Below, piece by piece: positions 8,714 to 17,820 of a DNA stretch of 64,000 bases. How positions within the stretch are numbered: the stretch's first letter is position 1; the number at the start of each line of letters is the position of its first letter. A program made the position numbers and the translations under genes. Where the stretch lies: contig JANYHD010000018.1 of NCBI GenBank assembly GCA_025359205.1, forward strand, positions 54,490-118,489, written 5' to 3'. Source of the DNA: Gammaproteobacteria bacterium. GTDB taxonomy: Bacteria > Pseudomonadota > Gammaproteobacteria > Steroidobacterales > Steroidobacteraceae. Under the pieces are notes generated by a model. The model was not told where the DNA came from. It did not search any database and saw nothing but the letters and a program-made list of their open reading frames with translations.

Positions 8714-11700
8714 ATGAAACCAATTGTGCAGTGCGTGCAGGCGTCGCGCCACGCGCGTGGACTGGTGTCGGCACTGCTGCTGCTGGCTGTCGCCGCTGTG
8801 GCGAGCGCGGAAGTTGCCGATTCGCGGCAGAATTTCGGGCCGTATAACGCCGTGTTCCTCGCCGGCGGAGTGGGCATGAGCCGTCCGCTCGCTCCTGACA
8901 GTGCGCTCCTGCGCGCCAACGCGACCTGGTCGCTCAGTGGCTGGCTGCGGCTCGACCGGAGTGACGGTGGGCCGCTGCTACTGGCGGCAATTGGCGATGC
9001 CAGGGTGACGGACTGCCGTTGCCTGCTGGTCGACGGAGGACATCTGCAATTGCGTGTCGGCGCCAGCGACGTCCTGTCGGCGCCGCAGGACCTGGGACGA
9101 GGTGCGTGGCATTTCATCGCCGCCACCTACGACGGACACACGGCGCGCCTGTACATCGACGGTACAGAGTCCGCGGCGCAGGCCGCAAACACGGGCACCG
9201 CCACCGCAGTGCTGCGCATCGCACCCGAATCCGCGGATGATCCCGCTGGCACGCACCATTTCGGTGGCGCGATCAGCGGCTTCGCCCTCGACGGCCAGGC
9301 GCTGGATGCGGGCGCGGTGCGTTCGCGCTACGCGGCGCGTCCCGACTTCGGGCTGATCGCATTCCACCACGTTGGCGTCGGCTGGCCGTGGCAGGAACAC
9401 GCGTGGCGCGGATTGCTCGAACCGCAACCGGCCTGGACATTGCCACATGGCAAGGCGCCCTACGACTCGCCGGCCATCGCGCCCGGCACCGCGGCCGCAG
9501 TGCATGCATCGCCACTCAAGGCGATGGGCACGGATTCCTGGACGATTGGCGCGTGGAAGCTCGCCGCTGCGCCACAGGTCACCGACTCGCCCGAACGATT
9601 GTCCCTGGCAACATACTCCGACACGCGCTGGTATCGCGCCACGGTGCCTGGCACGGTACTGACCACGCTGATCGACAATGGCGTCTATCCCGATCCGGAC
9701 CATGGCCTCAACAACCTGGCCATCCCGGAATCACTGAATCGCCAGGACTACTGGTATCGCACGGAATTCACCGCGCCGGCGCTCGCAGCCAACCGGCGGC
9801 TGACGCTGTGTTTCAACGGCATTAACTACCAGGCCGAGATCTGGCTCAACGGCCAGCGGCTCGGGACCATACGCGGCGCATTTGTGCGCGGCGTCTTCGA
9901 CGTGACGACGCTGATCAACCGTGATGCCGTGAACGCGCTGGCGGTGCGGATTTCGCCGCCGCCGCATCCTGGCATTCCGCACGAACAATCGGTGCTCGCG
10001 GGGCCAGGGGAAAATGGCGGCAACCTCGCCATCGACGGACCGACCTTCATCGCGAGCGAAGGCTGGGACTGGATTCCCGCGATCCGCGATCGGAACTCGG
10101 GACTGTGGCAGGGCGTCGAACTGCATGCGAGTGGCGAGCTGCAACTGCTGGACCCGCAGGTCGTGACGCACCTGCCGCTGCCGCGCACCGACAGCGCCGA
10201 CCTGGACATACGCGTGCCGGTCGAGAACACAGGCACGACGGCGATACCGGCGACGATCGAAGCGCTCGTCGACGATGTCAAGGTCAGCAAGCAGGCGCTG
10301 CTCGAGCCGGGCGTCACCGAACTGCGGCTGGTGCCGGCGGAATTTCCGGCCCTGCACCTGGTGCAGCCACGGCTCTGGTGGCCCAATGGCTACGGCAAGC
10401 CCGAGCTGCATGAGCTAAGTGTCACGGTGCTGGCGCGGGGCGTGGCTTCGGACCATCGCACGCTGCGCTTTGGCATCCGCGAAATCGACTACGAGCTTTC
10501 GCTGTTCGACAGCGACGGCAGATTGCGGCGCGTGGTCGTAGACCCCGCGGCGGGCGGCGTCCGCGGCGAACAGCTCATCGACGTGCGGCACGAAGCCATC
10601 AAGCGCACCGCCACCGGCTGGGCGGAATCGCTGACCGCCGCTGGTGAAACATCGCCTGCCGTGACCGACGCGGCCTCCACTGCGCTGACGCCTTATCTCG
10701 CCATCCGCGTCAATGGCGTGCGCATCGCCGCGCGCGGCGGCAGCTGGGGCACCGACGACTCCCGCAAGCGCAGCAGTCGCGCGCGCCTCGAACCCTATTT
10801 CCGCCTGGAGCGCGCGGCGCACCTGAACATCATCCGCAACTGGCTGGGGCAGAACACCGAGGAGGTCTTCTATGATCTCGCCGACGAGTACGGCCTGCTG
10901 GTGCTGAACGACTTCTGGGCCTCGACGCAGGATTTCCAGGTCGAGCCACAGGATCCGCAACTGTTCCTGCAGAACGCCGCGGATGTGATACGTCGCTACC
11001 GCAATCATCCCTCGATCGCCGTGTGGTTCGGGCGCAATGAGGGTGTGCCGCAGCCAATCATCAACGAGGGCCTCGCGAGCCTGGTAGCAACGCTCGATGG
11101 CACGCGCTACTACACCGGCAGCTCCAACACCGTGAACTTGCAGGGCAGCGGCCCCTACAACTGGCGACCGCCGGTCCAGTACTTCACCGAACTCGCGCGT
11201 GGCTTCTCGGTAGAAGTAGGCACGCCTTCCCTCGCCTCCCTCGAATCACTCCGCGCGATGGTCCCTGAAGCAGATCGCTGGCCCCTGGGCGATACCTATG
11301 CCTATCACGACTGGCATTTCGGCGGTAACGGCGATACCGCGAGCTTCATGCAGGCCCTGGCGAGCGGACTGGGCCCAGCCACCAGTCTCGAGGACTTCGA
11401 GCGCAAGGCGCAACTGATGAACTACGACTCGTACCGCGCCGTGTTCGAGGGCTTCCAGGCGGGCCTGTGGACGCGCAACAGCGGGCGGCTGCTGTGGATG
11501 ACGCATCCCTCATGGCCCAGCAATGCCTGGCAGATCTATACCTCGGACTACGACACGCCGGCGGCCTACTACGCCGTGGCCAGGGCCTGCGAGCCCTTGC
11601 ATGCCCAGCTCAATCTGCCGGACTTCCATCTCGCGGTCGTCAACACGACACTCACGCCGTTGCATGGCCTGCGCCTGCGCAGCCGCGTGCAGTCGCTGGA

Positions 11701-12220
11701 TGGCCATGTGCTCAGCGAGCGCATCGCGAAGCTCGACGCGCCGGCCAATGACATCACGACGCTCGGGGCCCTGCCACTGCAGGCCGAGCTGGCAACGCAG
11801 GGCACCGTGCTGGTTGCGCTGACGCTGACGGACGCCGACGGTCAAGTCCTCTCGCGAAACGTGTACTGGGAATCGGCTACGGACACTGATCAACGGCGGC
11901 TGGCGGAACTACCTGCACAGGGCCTGGCGGTCGCTGCACGAGCCAGCGCCAGCGATGCCGCAGACGAGACGACGATGCAAATCCGCATCACGAATCGCGG
12001 CCCGGCCCCGGCGCTGCTCGCGCGGTTGACCCTGCTTGACGGACAGGGTCAGCGGGTGCTGCCAGCGTACTACAGCGACAACTACCTCACGCTGCTGCCG
12101 GGTGAATCCACCGGTATCACGGCGCACTGCCCCACTACCGGCCGGCGCTGCGCGCGCGTCGCCCTGCGCGGCTGGAACGTACCCGCTGCTTCCTTCCCGA
12201 TCACTGCCGGCGGCAACTAG
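8714..12220 (+). CDS. Secreted GH2 glycosidase (beta-mannosidase/exo-beta-glucosaminidase type) with N-terminal lectin-like domain
   Basis: A 1168-residue exported enzyme. The signal peptide spans about residues 1-32. Residues about 50-205 look like a LamG/concanavalin-like sandwich (WSLSGWLRLD, GAWHFIAATYDG, ARLYIDG), not part of standard GH2. The GH2 sugar-binding, immunoglobulin-like and TIM-barrel domains follow; the acid/base is E776 in WFGRNEG and the likely nucleophile E834 in SVEVGTPS. The barrel resembles exo-acting mannosidase/glucosaminidase members more than LacZ. A strong GGAGGGG precedes the ATG, and the GH3 gene follows after 28 bp. With the mannose isomerase operon opposite, a beta-mannosidase is the favoured reading; activity on another beta-linked sugar remains possible. 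Confidence 0.88.
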   Translation: MKPIVQCVQASRHARGLVSALLLLAVAAVASAEVADSRQNFGPYNAVFLAGGVGMSRPLAPDSALLRANATWSLSGWLRLDRSDGGPLLLAAIGDARVTDCRCLLVDGGHLQLRVGASDVLSAPQDLGRGAWHFIAATYDGHTARLYIDGTESAAQAANTGTATAVLRIAPESADDPAGTHHFGGAISGFALDGQALDAGAVRSRYAARPDFGLIAFHHVGVGWPWQEHAWRGLLEPQPAWTLPHGKAPYDSPAIAPGTAAAVHASPLKAMGTDSWTIGAWKLAAAPQVTDSPERLSLATYSDTRWYRATVPGTVLTTLIDNGVYPDPDHGLNNLAIPESLNRQDYWYRTEFTAPALAANRRLTLCFNGINYQAEIWLNGQRLGTIRGAFVRGVFDVTTLINRDAVNALAVRISPPPHPGIPHEQSVLAGPGENGGNLAIDGPTFIASEGWDWIPAIRDRNSGLWQGVELHASGELQLLDPQVVTHLPLPRTDSADLDIRVPVENTGTTAIPATIEALVDDVKVSKQALLEPGVTELRLVPAEFPALHLVQPRLWWPNGYGKPELHELSVTVLARGVASDHRTLRFGIREIDYELSLFDSDGRLRRVVVDPAAGGVRGEQLIDVRHEAIKRTATGWAESLTAAGETSPAVTDAASTALTPYLAIRVNGVRIAARGGSWGTDDSRKRSSRARLEPYFRLERAAHLNIIRNWLGQNTEEVFYDLADEYGLLVLNDFWASTQDFQVEPQDPQLFLQNAADVIRRYRNHPSIAVWFGRNEGVPQPIINEGLASLVATLDGTRYYTGSSNTVNLQGSGPYNWRPPVQYFTELARGFSVEVGTPSLASLESLRAMVPEADRWPLGDTYAYHDWHFGGNGDTASFMQALASGLGPATSLEDFERKAQLMNYDSYRAVFEGFQAGLWTRNSGRLLWMTHPSWPSNAWQIYTSDYDTPAAYYAVARACEPLHAQLNLPDFHLAVVNTTLTPLHGLRLRSRVQSLDGHVLSERIAKLDAPANDITTLGALPLQAELATQGTVLVALTLTDADGQVLSRNVYWESATDTDQRRLAELPAQGLAVAARASASDAADETTMQIRITNRGPAPALLARLTLLDGQGQRVLPAYYSDNYLTLLPGESTGITAHCPTTGRRCARVALRGWNVPAASFPITAGGN

Positions 12221-12248
12221 CGCGCCCGCCCCTCCAACGGAGCCTTCA

Positions 12249-14918
12249 ATGTTTCAAGCCAAATTGCATTCCATATGGCCGTCCCGATTCACCGCTCGGC
12301 CGCCGCAGGCGCCGCAGGCGCCGCGCCGCCGTGGCGCGGCGCTGGTCTTCATGCTCGGAATGTGGACGTTGATCTGCCGCGGCGAGGGCATGCCGCAGGT
12401 GATACACCCATCGGCCTGGCCTGCGTTGCCAGCCGCAGTGCCCAGGGATGCGAAGGTCGAAGCATTCGTCGATCAGCTGTTGCGCGCCATGACCCTGGAG
12501 GAAAAGGTGGGCCAGCTCGTGCAGGCCGACATCGCCTCGGTCACGCCTGAAGATTTGCGCAACTATCATCTCGGCTCGATCCTGGCCGGCGGCAATGCCG
12601 CGCCAGGCGGCAACGTGCGCTCGTCGGCAGCGAGCTGGCTGGACCTGACCGATGCCTACTACCGGGCCTCGGTGGGAGGTCCGTCGCCAGCCCACGCGGC
12701 TATTCCGATCATCTTCGGCGTCGACGCGGTGCATGGACACGCAAGAATCCCCGGCGCCACCGTCTTTCCACAAAACGTCGGGCTCGGCGCCACGCACGAC
12801 CCGGCCCTCATCGAAAGAATCGGCCGGGCAACGGCCGAGGAAGTGGCCGCGACCGGCATCGACTGGACGTTCGCGCCGACCGTCGCGGTGGTGCGCGACC
12901 CGCGCTGGGGGCGCTCCTACGAAAGCTATTCCGAAGACCCGCAGCTGGTCGCCCGCTACGCGCACGCGATGGTCACGGGCCTGCAGGGACGCGTGGGCAC
13001 GGCGGACTTCATGTCGCCGGGGCACACGCTGGTGTCGGTGAAGCATTTCCTGGGCGATGGCAGCACGATCGACGGTCGCGACCAGTTCGACAGCCGCGTC
13101 GATGAGTCCACACTGCGCGATGTGCATGGCGCCGGCTATCCCGCCGCACTCAGCGCCGGCGCACTGATCGTTATGGCTTCCTACAATGGCTGGCAAGGCA
13201 CGAAGATGCACGCCAATCAGGCACTGCTCACGCAGGTGCTGAAGCAGCGCTGGTCATTTCCAGGCTTCGTCGTCGGCGACTGGAACGCGCAGGAGGAAAT
13301 CCCCGGTTGCACCAAGTACTCCTGTCCCGCGGCCCTGGCTGCCGGACTCGATATGTACATGGCGCCAGACAGCTGGAAGACCCTGTACGCCAACCTGCTG
13401 CAGCAGGCGCGCTCCGGACAGGTCGAGGCGAGCCGCATCGATGATGCCGCGCGGCGAGTCCTGCGCGTCAAGGTCCTGGCGGGACAGTTCGGCAAGCCCG
13501 CGCCAAAGGATCGCACCACCCGTGGCGGCCTCGCCGTGATCGGCAGTGCGGCGCATCGCGCCATTGCGCGCGAGGCGGTGCGCAAGTCGCTCGTGCTGCT
13601 GAAGAACAACCGCAGCCTGCTGCCGCTGGATCCACACACGCATGTGCTGGTAGCCGGTGCCGGGGCGGATGACATTGGCATGCAATGCGGCGGCTGGACC
13701 ATCGACTGGCAGGGCGACCACAACACCAACGCAGACTTTCCGGGCGGCACGTCGATCTACGCCGGAATCCGCGCCGCGGCGGAACAAGCTGGCGGTACTG
13801 CGACGTTGGACGTCGACGGCAACTTTCAGCAACGACCCGATGCTGCGATCGTCGTCTTCGGCGAGACGCCCTACGCCGAATTCGAAGGCGACCGCGAACA
13901 TCTCGACTACTCGGCGCTCGATGCACACCCGCTGCAGATCCTGCGCCGGCTGCGCGCCGCCGGTATTCCCGTCGTGAGCATTTTCCTGTCGGGGCGTCCG
14001 CTGTGGATCAATCCGGAACTGAACGCCTCGGATGCCTTCGTTGCCGCCTGGTTGCCAGGCAGCGAAGGCGGCGGCATCGCCGACCTGCTGTTCAGGCCGC
14101 ACAATGCCGGCGTGCTGCCAACTGCGGGTGGAGCGCCGCCGCACGGCATTGCGACTGATTTCAGCGGGCGGCTCGCCTTCTCCTGGCCCGCGACCGCCAT
14201 GCCGGTGTCGTACCAGCCCGGCGGCTCGGTGCGCGGCGCGCTGTTCAAGCGCGGCTACGGACTCTCGCTGGCAACGCACACAACGCTCGCGCAGTTCCAG
14301 GAAGACCCGCAGGTGCCGCCCGCGCAGGACACACTGTTCGCGGCCGGCCACGTCACGGCGCCGCAATCCATCTACATCTCTGACCGGACCGCGCAGGTCC
14401 GGCTCACGATGCAATCCCAGGCCTCTCCCGAGGCGACGGTCACGGCAGTACTTCGAAAGCACGACCTAGAGGCCACCTGGAGCGGCGCTGGCCGCGGGGA
14501 ATTGCGCATTGGTGGCCGCGCGGCCGACTACTCAGCGGCTGCAGCGCGCGGCATGACGCTGCGCCTGCACCTGCGTGTCGATGCGCCGCCAACGCAGCCG
14601 GTCAGGCTTGGACTGCGCTGCGAAGCGCCGTATGGACCGCCGCGCACGGCAGCGGCCGCGCTCCCACGGGACTGGTCAATGTGTGGCCGCAGCGGCGGTG
14701 CGATGCTCGACGTTTCCCGTCGGCTCAAGCCGGCCACGCGCGGCGTGTGGCAGACACTCGAAGTGCCGCTGGCCTGTCTCGCCGGGAAAGATGCGGACCT
14801 CGCTCACGTCAACGCACCATTTGCCATCGCAACGGACGGGGCGCTGGCGCTCAGCTTTGACGACATACGACTCACGGCTGCCACGGCGCCGCCCGATTGC
14901 GCCTCGGCGGCACCCTGA
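12249..14918 (+). CDS. Secreted GH3 beta-glucosidase-type glycosidase with C-terminal accessory domain
   Basis: An 889-residue GH3 enzyme starting at an ATG preceded by CGGAG; the longer upstream frame only overlaps the GH2 3' end. The N-terminus (residues about 25-50, Arg-rich then hydrophobic) may be an export signal. The GH3 barrel begins at about residue 80 (MTLEEKVGQLVQADI), has KHFLGDG, and the nucleophile D344 in GFVVGDWNA. The (alpha/beta)6 sandwich contains RKSLVLLKNN and DAAIVVFGETPYAE, and a last domain of about 150 residues is shared with the GH3 half of the fusion at 41052-46319. It would release glucose from gluco-oligosaccharides; exo-1,3/1,4-glucosidase is the closest described type. 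Confidence 0.9.
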   Translation: MFQAKLHSIWPSRFTARPPQAPQAPRRRGAALVFMLGMWTLICRGEGMPQVIHPSAWPALPAAVPRDAKVEAFVDQLLRAMTLEEKVGQLVQADIASVTPEDLRNYHLGSILAGGNAAPGGNVRSSAASWLDLTDAYYRASVGGPSPAHAAIPIIFGVDAVHGHARIPGATVFPQNVGLGATHDPALIERIGRATAEEVAATGIDWTFAPTVAVVRDPRWGRSYESYSEDPQLVARYAHAMVTGLQGRVGTADFMSPGHTLVSVKHFLGDGSTIDGRDQFDSRVDESTLRDVHGAGYPAALSAGALIVMASYNGWQGTKMHANQALLTQVLKQRWSFPGFVVGDWNAQEEIPGCTKYSCPAALAAGLDMYMAPDSWKTLYANLLQQARSGQVEASRIDDAARRVLRVKVLAGQFGKPAPKDRTTRGGLAVIGSAAHRAIAREAVRKSLVLLKNNRSLLPLDPHTHVLVAGAGADDIGMQCGGWTIDWQGDHNTNADFPGGTSIYAGIRAAAEQAGGTATLDVDGNFQQRPDAAIVVFGETPYAEFEGDREHLDYSALDAHPLQILRRLRAAGIPVVSIFLSGRPLWINPELNASDAFVAAWLPGSEGGGIADLLFRPHNAGVLPTAGGAPPHGIATDFSGRLAFSWPATAMPVSYQPGGSVRGALFKRGYGLSLATHTTLAQFQEDPQVPPAQDTLFAAGHVTAPQSIYISDRTAQVRLTMQSQASPEATVTAVLRKHDLEATWSGAGRGELRIGGRAADYSAAAARGMTLRLHLRVDAPPTQPVRLGLRCEAPYGPPRTAAAALPRDWSMCGRSGGAMLDVSRRLKPATRGVWQTLEVPLACLAGKDADLAHVNAPFAIATDGALALSFDDIRLTAATAPPDCASAAP

Positions 14919-14924
14919 GCAGGA

Positions 14925-16505
14925 TCAGCGAAACGCGATGACGATCCAGGCGGTAAGCGCCAGCAGGATCATCGACTGGACGCGATAATTCCGCCACCAC
15001 GGTATCACGGCCAGGCGCACGGTTTCCGCAGCGTAGGCCGAGCGCGACCAGTGCAGCGCCTCGAGCGCGGCATTCGCGCTCCGGCCCGCATCAGCCCCCA
15101 TGCGGCTGACCACCACGAGGATGGCCACGTCGGCGGCGAACAACAGCGGCGCGACGTACAGGAAATGCAGATGCGTCACGTGCAACACGACGTTGAGCAC
15201 GAACACGATCACTCCGAGGAGCGATCCGAACACGAAGGTGGCATTCGCACCCGCGGCGTTGGCGCCGCGCCAGAAGAGTCCCGTCACGAACAGTGCAACC
15301 ACGGGCGGAACAGCGTAAGCCAGCACCGATTGCAGGTATTGCCACAGCGAGGGCATATGTTCGAGTTGTGGCGCCCACAACATGGATACCAGCAGGCATG
15401 CGGCGGTGCTCAGGCGGCCGATGGTCACGGTGCGGGCGTTGCTCAGGCCCGGCCCCATGCGCTTCGCCAGGTCCATCGTGAGCAGCGTCGAGGCGGAGTT
15501 GAGCATAGAGGCAACCGCGGTCATCGTGGCCGCCACGAATCCCGCCACCAACAGGCCGATCAGGCCCGAGGGCAACAGGCCCACGATCATCGTCGGGTAC
15601 ACGAGGTCGGCACGCGGCACGTGCGGAAACAGCAGCAGCGCACAGGTGCCGGGCAACACCATCAGGAACAGCACCGGCAATTTCAACAGTCCCGCGAGCA
15701 GCGCCCCCGAGCGCCCGTGATCGAGATCGCGCGCCGAGAGCGTACGCTGCACGATCACCTGGTTGGTGCACCAGTAATAGAAGCCCAGCAAGGGCACGCC
15801 CAGCAGCAGCCCCGGCCATGGGACGGCCGGGTCACCGATCGGGCGTATCAGCGAAACTGCGGCCGGATCAACGTGGGTCATCACGAAGTGCCAGCCACCG
15901 GCGCGCGCGAAGGCCCTCCAGCTGACCAGCGCTGCGCCCGCGATCAGCACGCCGGCCTGTATGACTTCCGTCCGCAGCACGGCCCGCAGCCCGCCGATGA
16001 TCGTGTAGATGCCGGCGGCACCGGCCAGCACGCACGACAGCAACCACAAGGGCGCGCCCGGAATCAGCACGCGACACACCAGGGCGCCGCTGTACAGCGC
16101 GCCCGCGCCGTCGACAAACACATTGAGGAACAGCGTCAGCACGGTAAACCAGCGGCGCGCGCGCGCGTCATAGCGCCGCTCCAGGAATTCAGGCATCGTG
16201 AACACGCGGCTGTGCAACAGCTGCGGCAGCAGGAAGATGCAGAAGAACACCAGCACCAGCGCCGCCATCCACTCGTAGTTGTAGGCAGAGATGCCCGTGG
16301 CGAAGGCCGCCCCGGCCAGGCCGACCAGCGCGGTGGAGGAAATATTGGAGGCAATCAGCGCCAGACCGATGGTCGGCCAGCGCGCAGCGCGCGAGGCCAG
16401 AAAATAGTCTTCCGGCGAACTATTGTGGCGCGACCAGCGCAGGCCGCTGGCAATGAGCAGGGCCACGTAGCAGGCCACCACCAGCCAATCAGCATGGCTG
16501 ATCAT
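14925..16505 (-). CDS. Sodium:solute symporter (SSS/SGLT family), probable sugar symporter
   Basis: A 526-residue inner-membrane protein with about 13-14 hydrophobic segments. It matches the SSS family: SPEDYFLASRAARWPTIG, then GLALIASNISSTALVGLAG (sodium-site helix), EFLERRYDARARRW, and the late FVAATMTAVASMLNSASTLL. This arrangement is typical of the SGLT-like sugar branch. It converges on the GH3 gene with only a 6-bp gap and is divergent from a LacI regulator, which probably controls it. The substrate cannot be read from sequence; a hexose released by the GH2/GH3 pair is likely. Confidence 0.88.
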   Translation of the reverse strand: MISHADWLVVACYVALLIASGLRWSRHNSSPEDYFLASRAARWPTIGLALIASNISSTALVGLAGAAFATGISAYNYEWMAALVLVFFCIFLLPQLLHSRVFTMPEFLERRYDARARRWFTVLTLFLNVFVDGAGALYSGALVCRVLIPGAPLWLLSCVLAGAAGIYTIIGGLRAVLRTEVIQAGVLIAGAALVSWRAFARAGGWHFVMTHVDPAAVSLIRPIGDPAVPWPGLLLGVPLLGFYYWCTNQVIVQRTLSARDLDHGRSGALLAGLLKLPVLFLMVLPGTCALLLFPHVPRADLVYPTMIVGLLPSGLIGLLVAGFVAATMTAVASMLNSASTLLTMDLAKRMGPGLSNARTVTIGRLSTAACLLVSMLWAPQLEHMPSLWQYLQSVLAYAVPPVVALFVTGLFWRGANAAGANATFVFGSLLGVIVFVLNVVLHVTHLHFLYVAPLLFAADVAILVVVSRMGADAGRSANAALEALHWSRSAYAAETVRLAVIPWWRNYRVQSMILLALTAWIVIAFR

Positions 16506-16695
16506 GAGGCAGCTGATCCCGGTGGCGGAGAGCGGACGTACAAGTATTTGTCCCTGCGATACCCTCGGGGCGGACGCGGTTGATAGTAGCAGGCGCAGGG
16601 CAGATGGCGCCGTGCCACCGGGCTGGTATCAGCGCGGGCGCCGCTGCGGTAACCTTGCCGCATGTGGCGGAGACCCCGCTGCCGAGGTCACGCCG
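16506..16695. promoter_or_regulatory. Divergent intergenic region, symporter/LacI gene
   Basis: A 190-bp gap between the symporter and lacI-type genes. The only palindrome noted is ACAAGTATTTGT (16540-16551), six-base arms lacking the central CG usual for LacI operators. No copy of the CAGCGCTG or TGGTANCGNTACCA operators was found here. It must hold promoters for both genes, but none is convincing. Confidence 0.3.
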
Positions 16696-17787
16696 ATGAA
16701 CAAAGACCCGCGATCGTCCGCGGAGCAACGCCTGAGCAGGCCCATGCCCGAGCGCAAGCCCGCGCAAGCCGCGACGCTCGATGACGTGGCGGCCCTGGCC
16801 GAGGTCTCGGCCAAGACGGTTTCCAGGGTCGTGAACAAGGAGACGGGCGTGCGCGCGGATACGCGCGAGCGCGTACTGCGCGCCATAGAACTGCTCGACT
16901 ACAAGCCCAACCTCAATGCCCGCGTGCTCGCCGGCGACCGCTCATACCTGATCGGTTTGTTCTGCGAGCGTCCCGGCGGTTATCTCACCGACTTCCAGTC
17001 GGGCGCCGCCGAACGCTGCCGTGAGTCCGGCTATCACCTCATGGTGGAACCCTGGGACCGCGACAGCCCGCAAACCACGCGCCAGATGACCGGGCTCCTG
17101 CGACAGTTGCGGCTGGACGGCGTGATACTGCTGCCGCCACTGAGCGACGACCGCCTGATCTGCAACACGCTGCGCGATGCCGGCATACCGATGGTGCGGA
17201 TTGCGCCGCATGAACATGCCACGGACTCGCCCTCGATCGGCATCGACGACTACCTGGCGGCGCGGCGCCTCACCGCGCACCTGCTCGACCTCGGTCACCG
17301 GCGGATCGGTTTCATACTCGGCCGGCCCGGGCACGGCGCCGCCGGCGAGCGGCATCGGGGTTTTGTCGATGAGATGCGCGCCCGCAATGTGCCCATCGAC
17401 GCCAACTTGATTGCCACCGGCAACTTCCAGTTCCCGGACGGCGTGATCTGCGCCGAGCAACTGCTGCAGGCCGAACATCCGCCCACCGCAATCTTCGCCA
17501 GCAATGACGACACCGCCGCCGCAGTGATTTCGGTCGCGCACCGGCTCGACCTCGAGCTGCCCGCCGACCTCTCAGTGGTGGGGTTCGATGACGCCCCGAT
17601 TGCCTCGATGATCTGGCCACTGCTCACGACCGTGCGCCAGCCGGTGGTGCCCATGGCGCGCATCGCGGCTGAGCTGATCATCGAGCACTCGCCGCGCCGC
17701 CAGGGATGGCCGGCGCCGGTGCCCAACCGCGTACTCGATTTTGAGATGGTGCTCCGCGACTCGACCGCCCCGCCGCGGCGGCAATAA
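16696..17787 (+). CDS. LacI-family transcriptional regulator
   Basis: A 363-residue repressor. The helix-turn-helix is at about residues 27-47 (TLDDVAALAEVSAKTVSRVV), the hinge ends in LNARVLAG, and the periplasmic-binding-protein-like effector domain follows (LIGLFCERPGGYL, LGHRRIGFILG, PTAIFASNDDTAA, LSVVGFDDAPIAS). The ATG at 16696 was chosen because it has GAGG eight bases upstream and the standard short N-terminal lead. It is divergent from the SSS symporter and convergent with a sugar transporter. It is the natural candidate to bind the CAGCGCTG operators at 8446 and 8676, but this is by proximity alone. Confidence 0.92.
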   Translation: MNKDPRSSAEQRLSRPMPERKPAQAATLDDVAALAEVSAKTVSRVVNKETGVRADTRERVLRAIELLDYKPNLNARVLAGDRSYLIGLFCERPGGYLTDFQSGAAERCRESGYHLMVEPWDRDSPQTTRQMTGLLRQLRLDGVILLPPLSDDRLICNTLRDAGIPMVRIAPHEHATDSPSIGIDDYLAARRLTAHLLDLGHRRIGFILGRPGHGAAGERHRGFVDEMRARNVPIDANLIATGNFQFPDGVICAEQLLQAEHPPTAIFASNDDTAAAVISVAHRLDLELPADLSVVGFDDAPIASMIWPLLTTVRQPVVPMARIAAELIIEHSPRRQGWPAPVPNRVLDFEMVLRDSTAPPRRQ

Positions 17788-17820
17788 GCCGCCGCGCCAA
17801 GCATAGCCGGGCGGGACGAA

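Noticed and set aside
16540..16551. ACAAGTATTTGT as a LacI operator
   Set aside because: Lacks the central CG and matches no other site in the window; mentioned only inside the intergenic entry.
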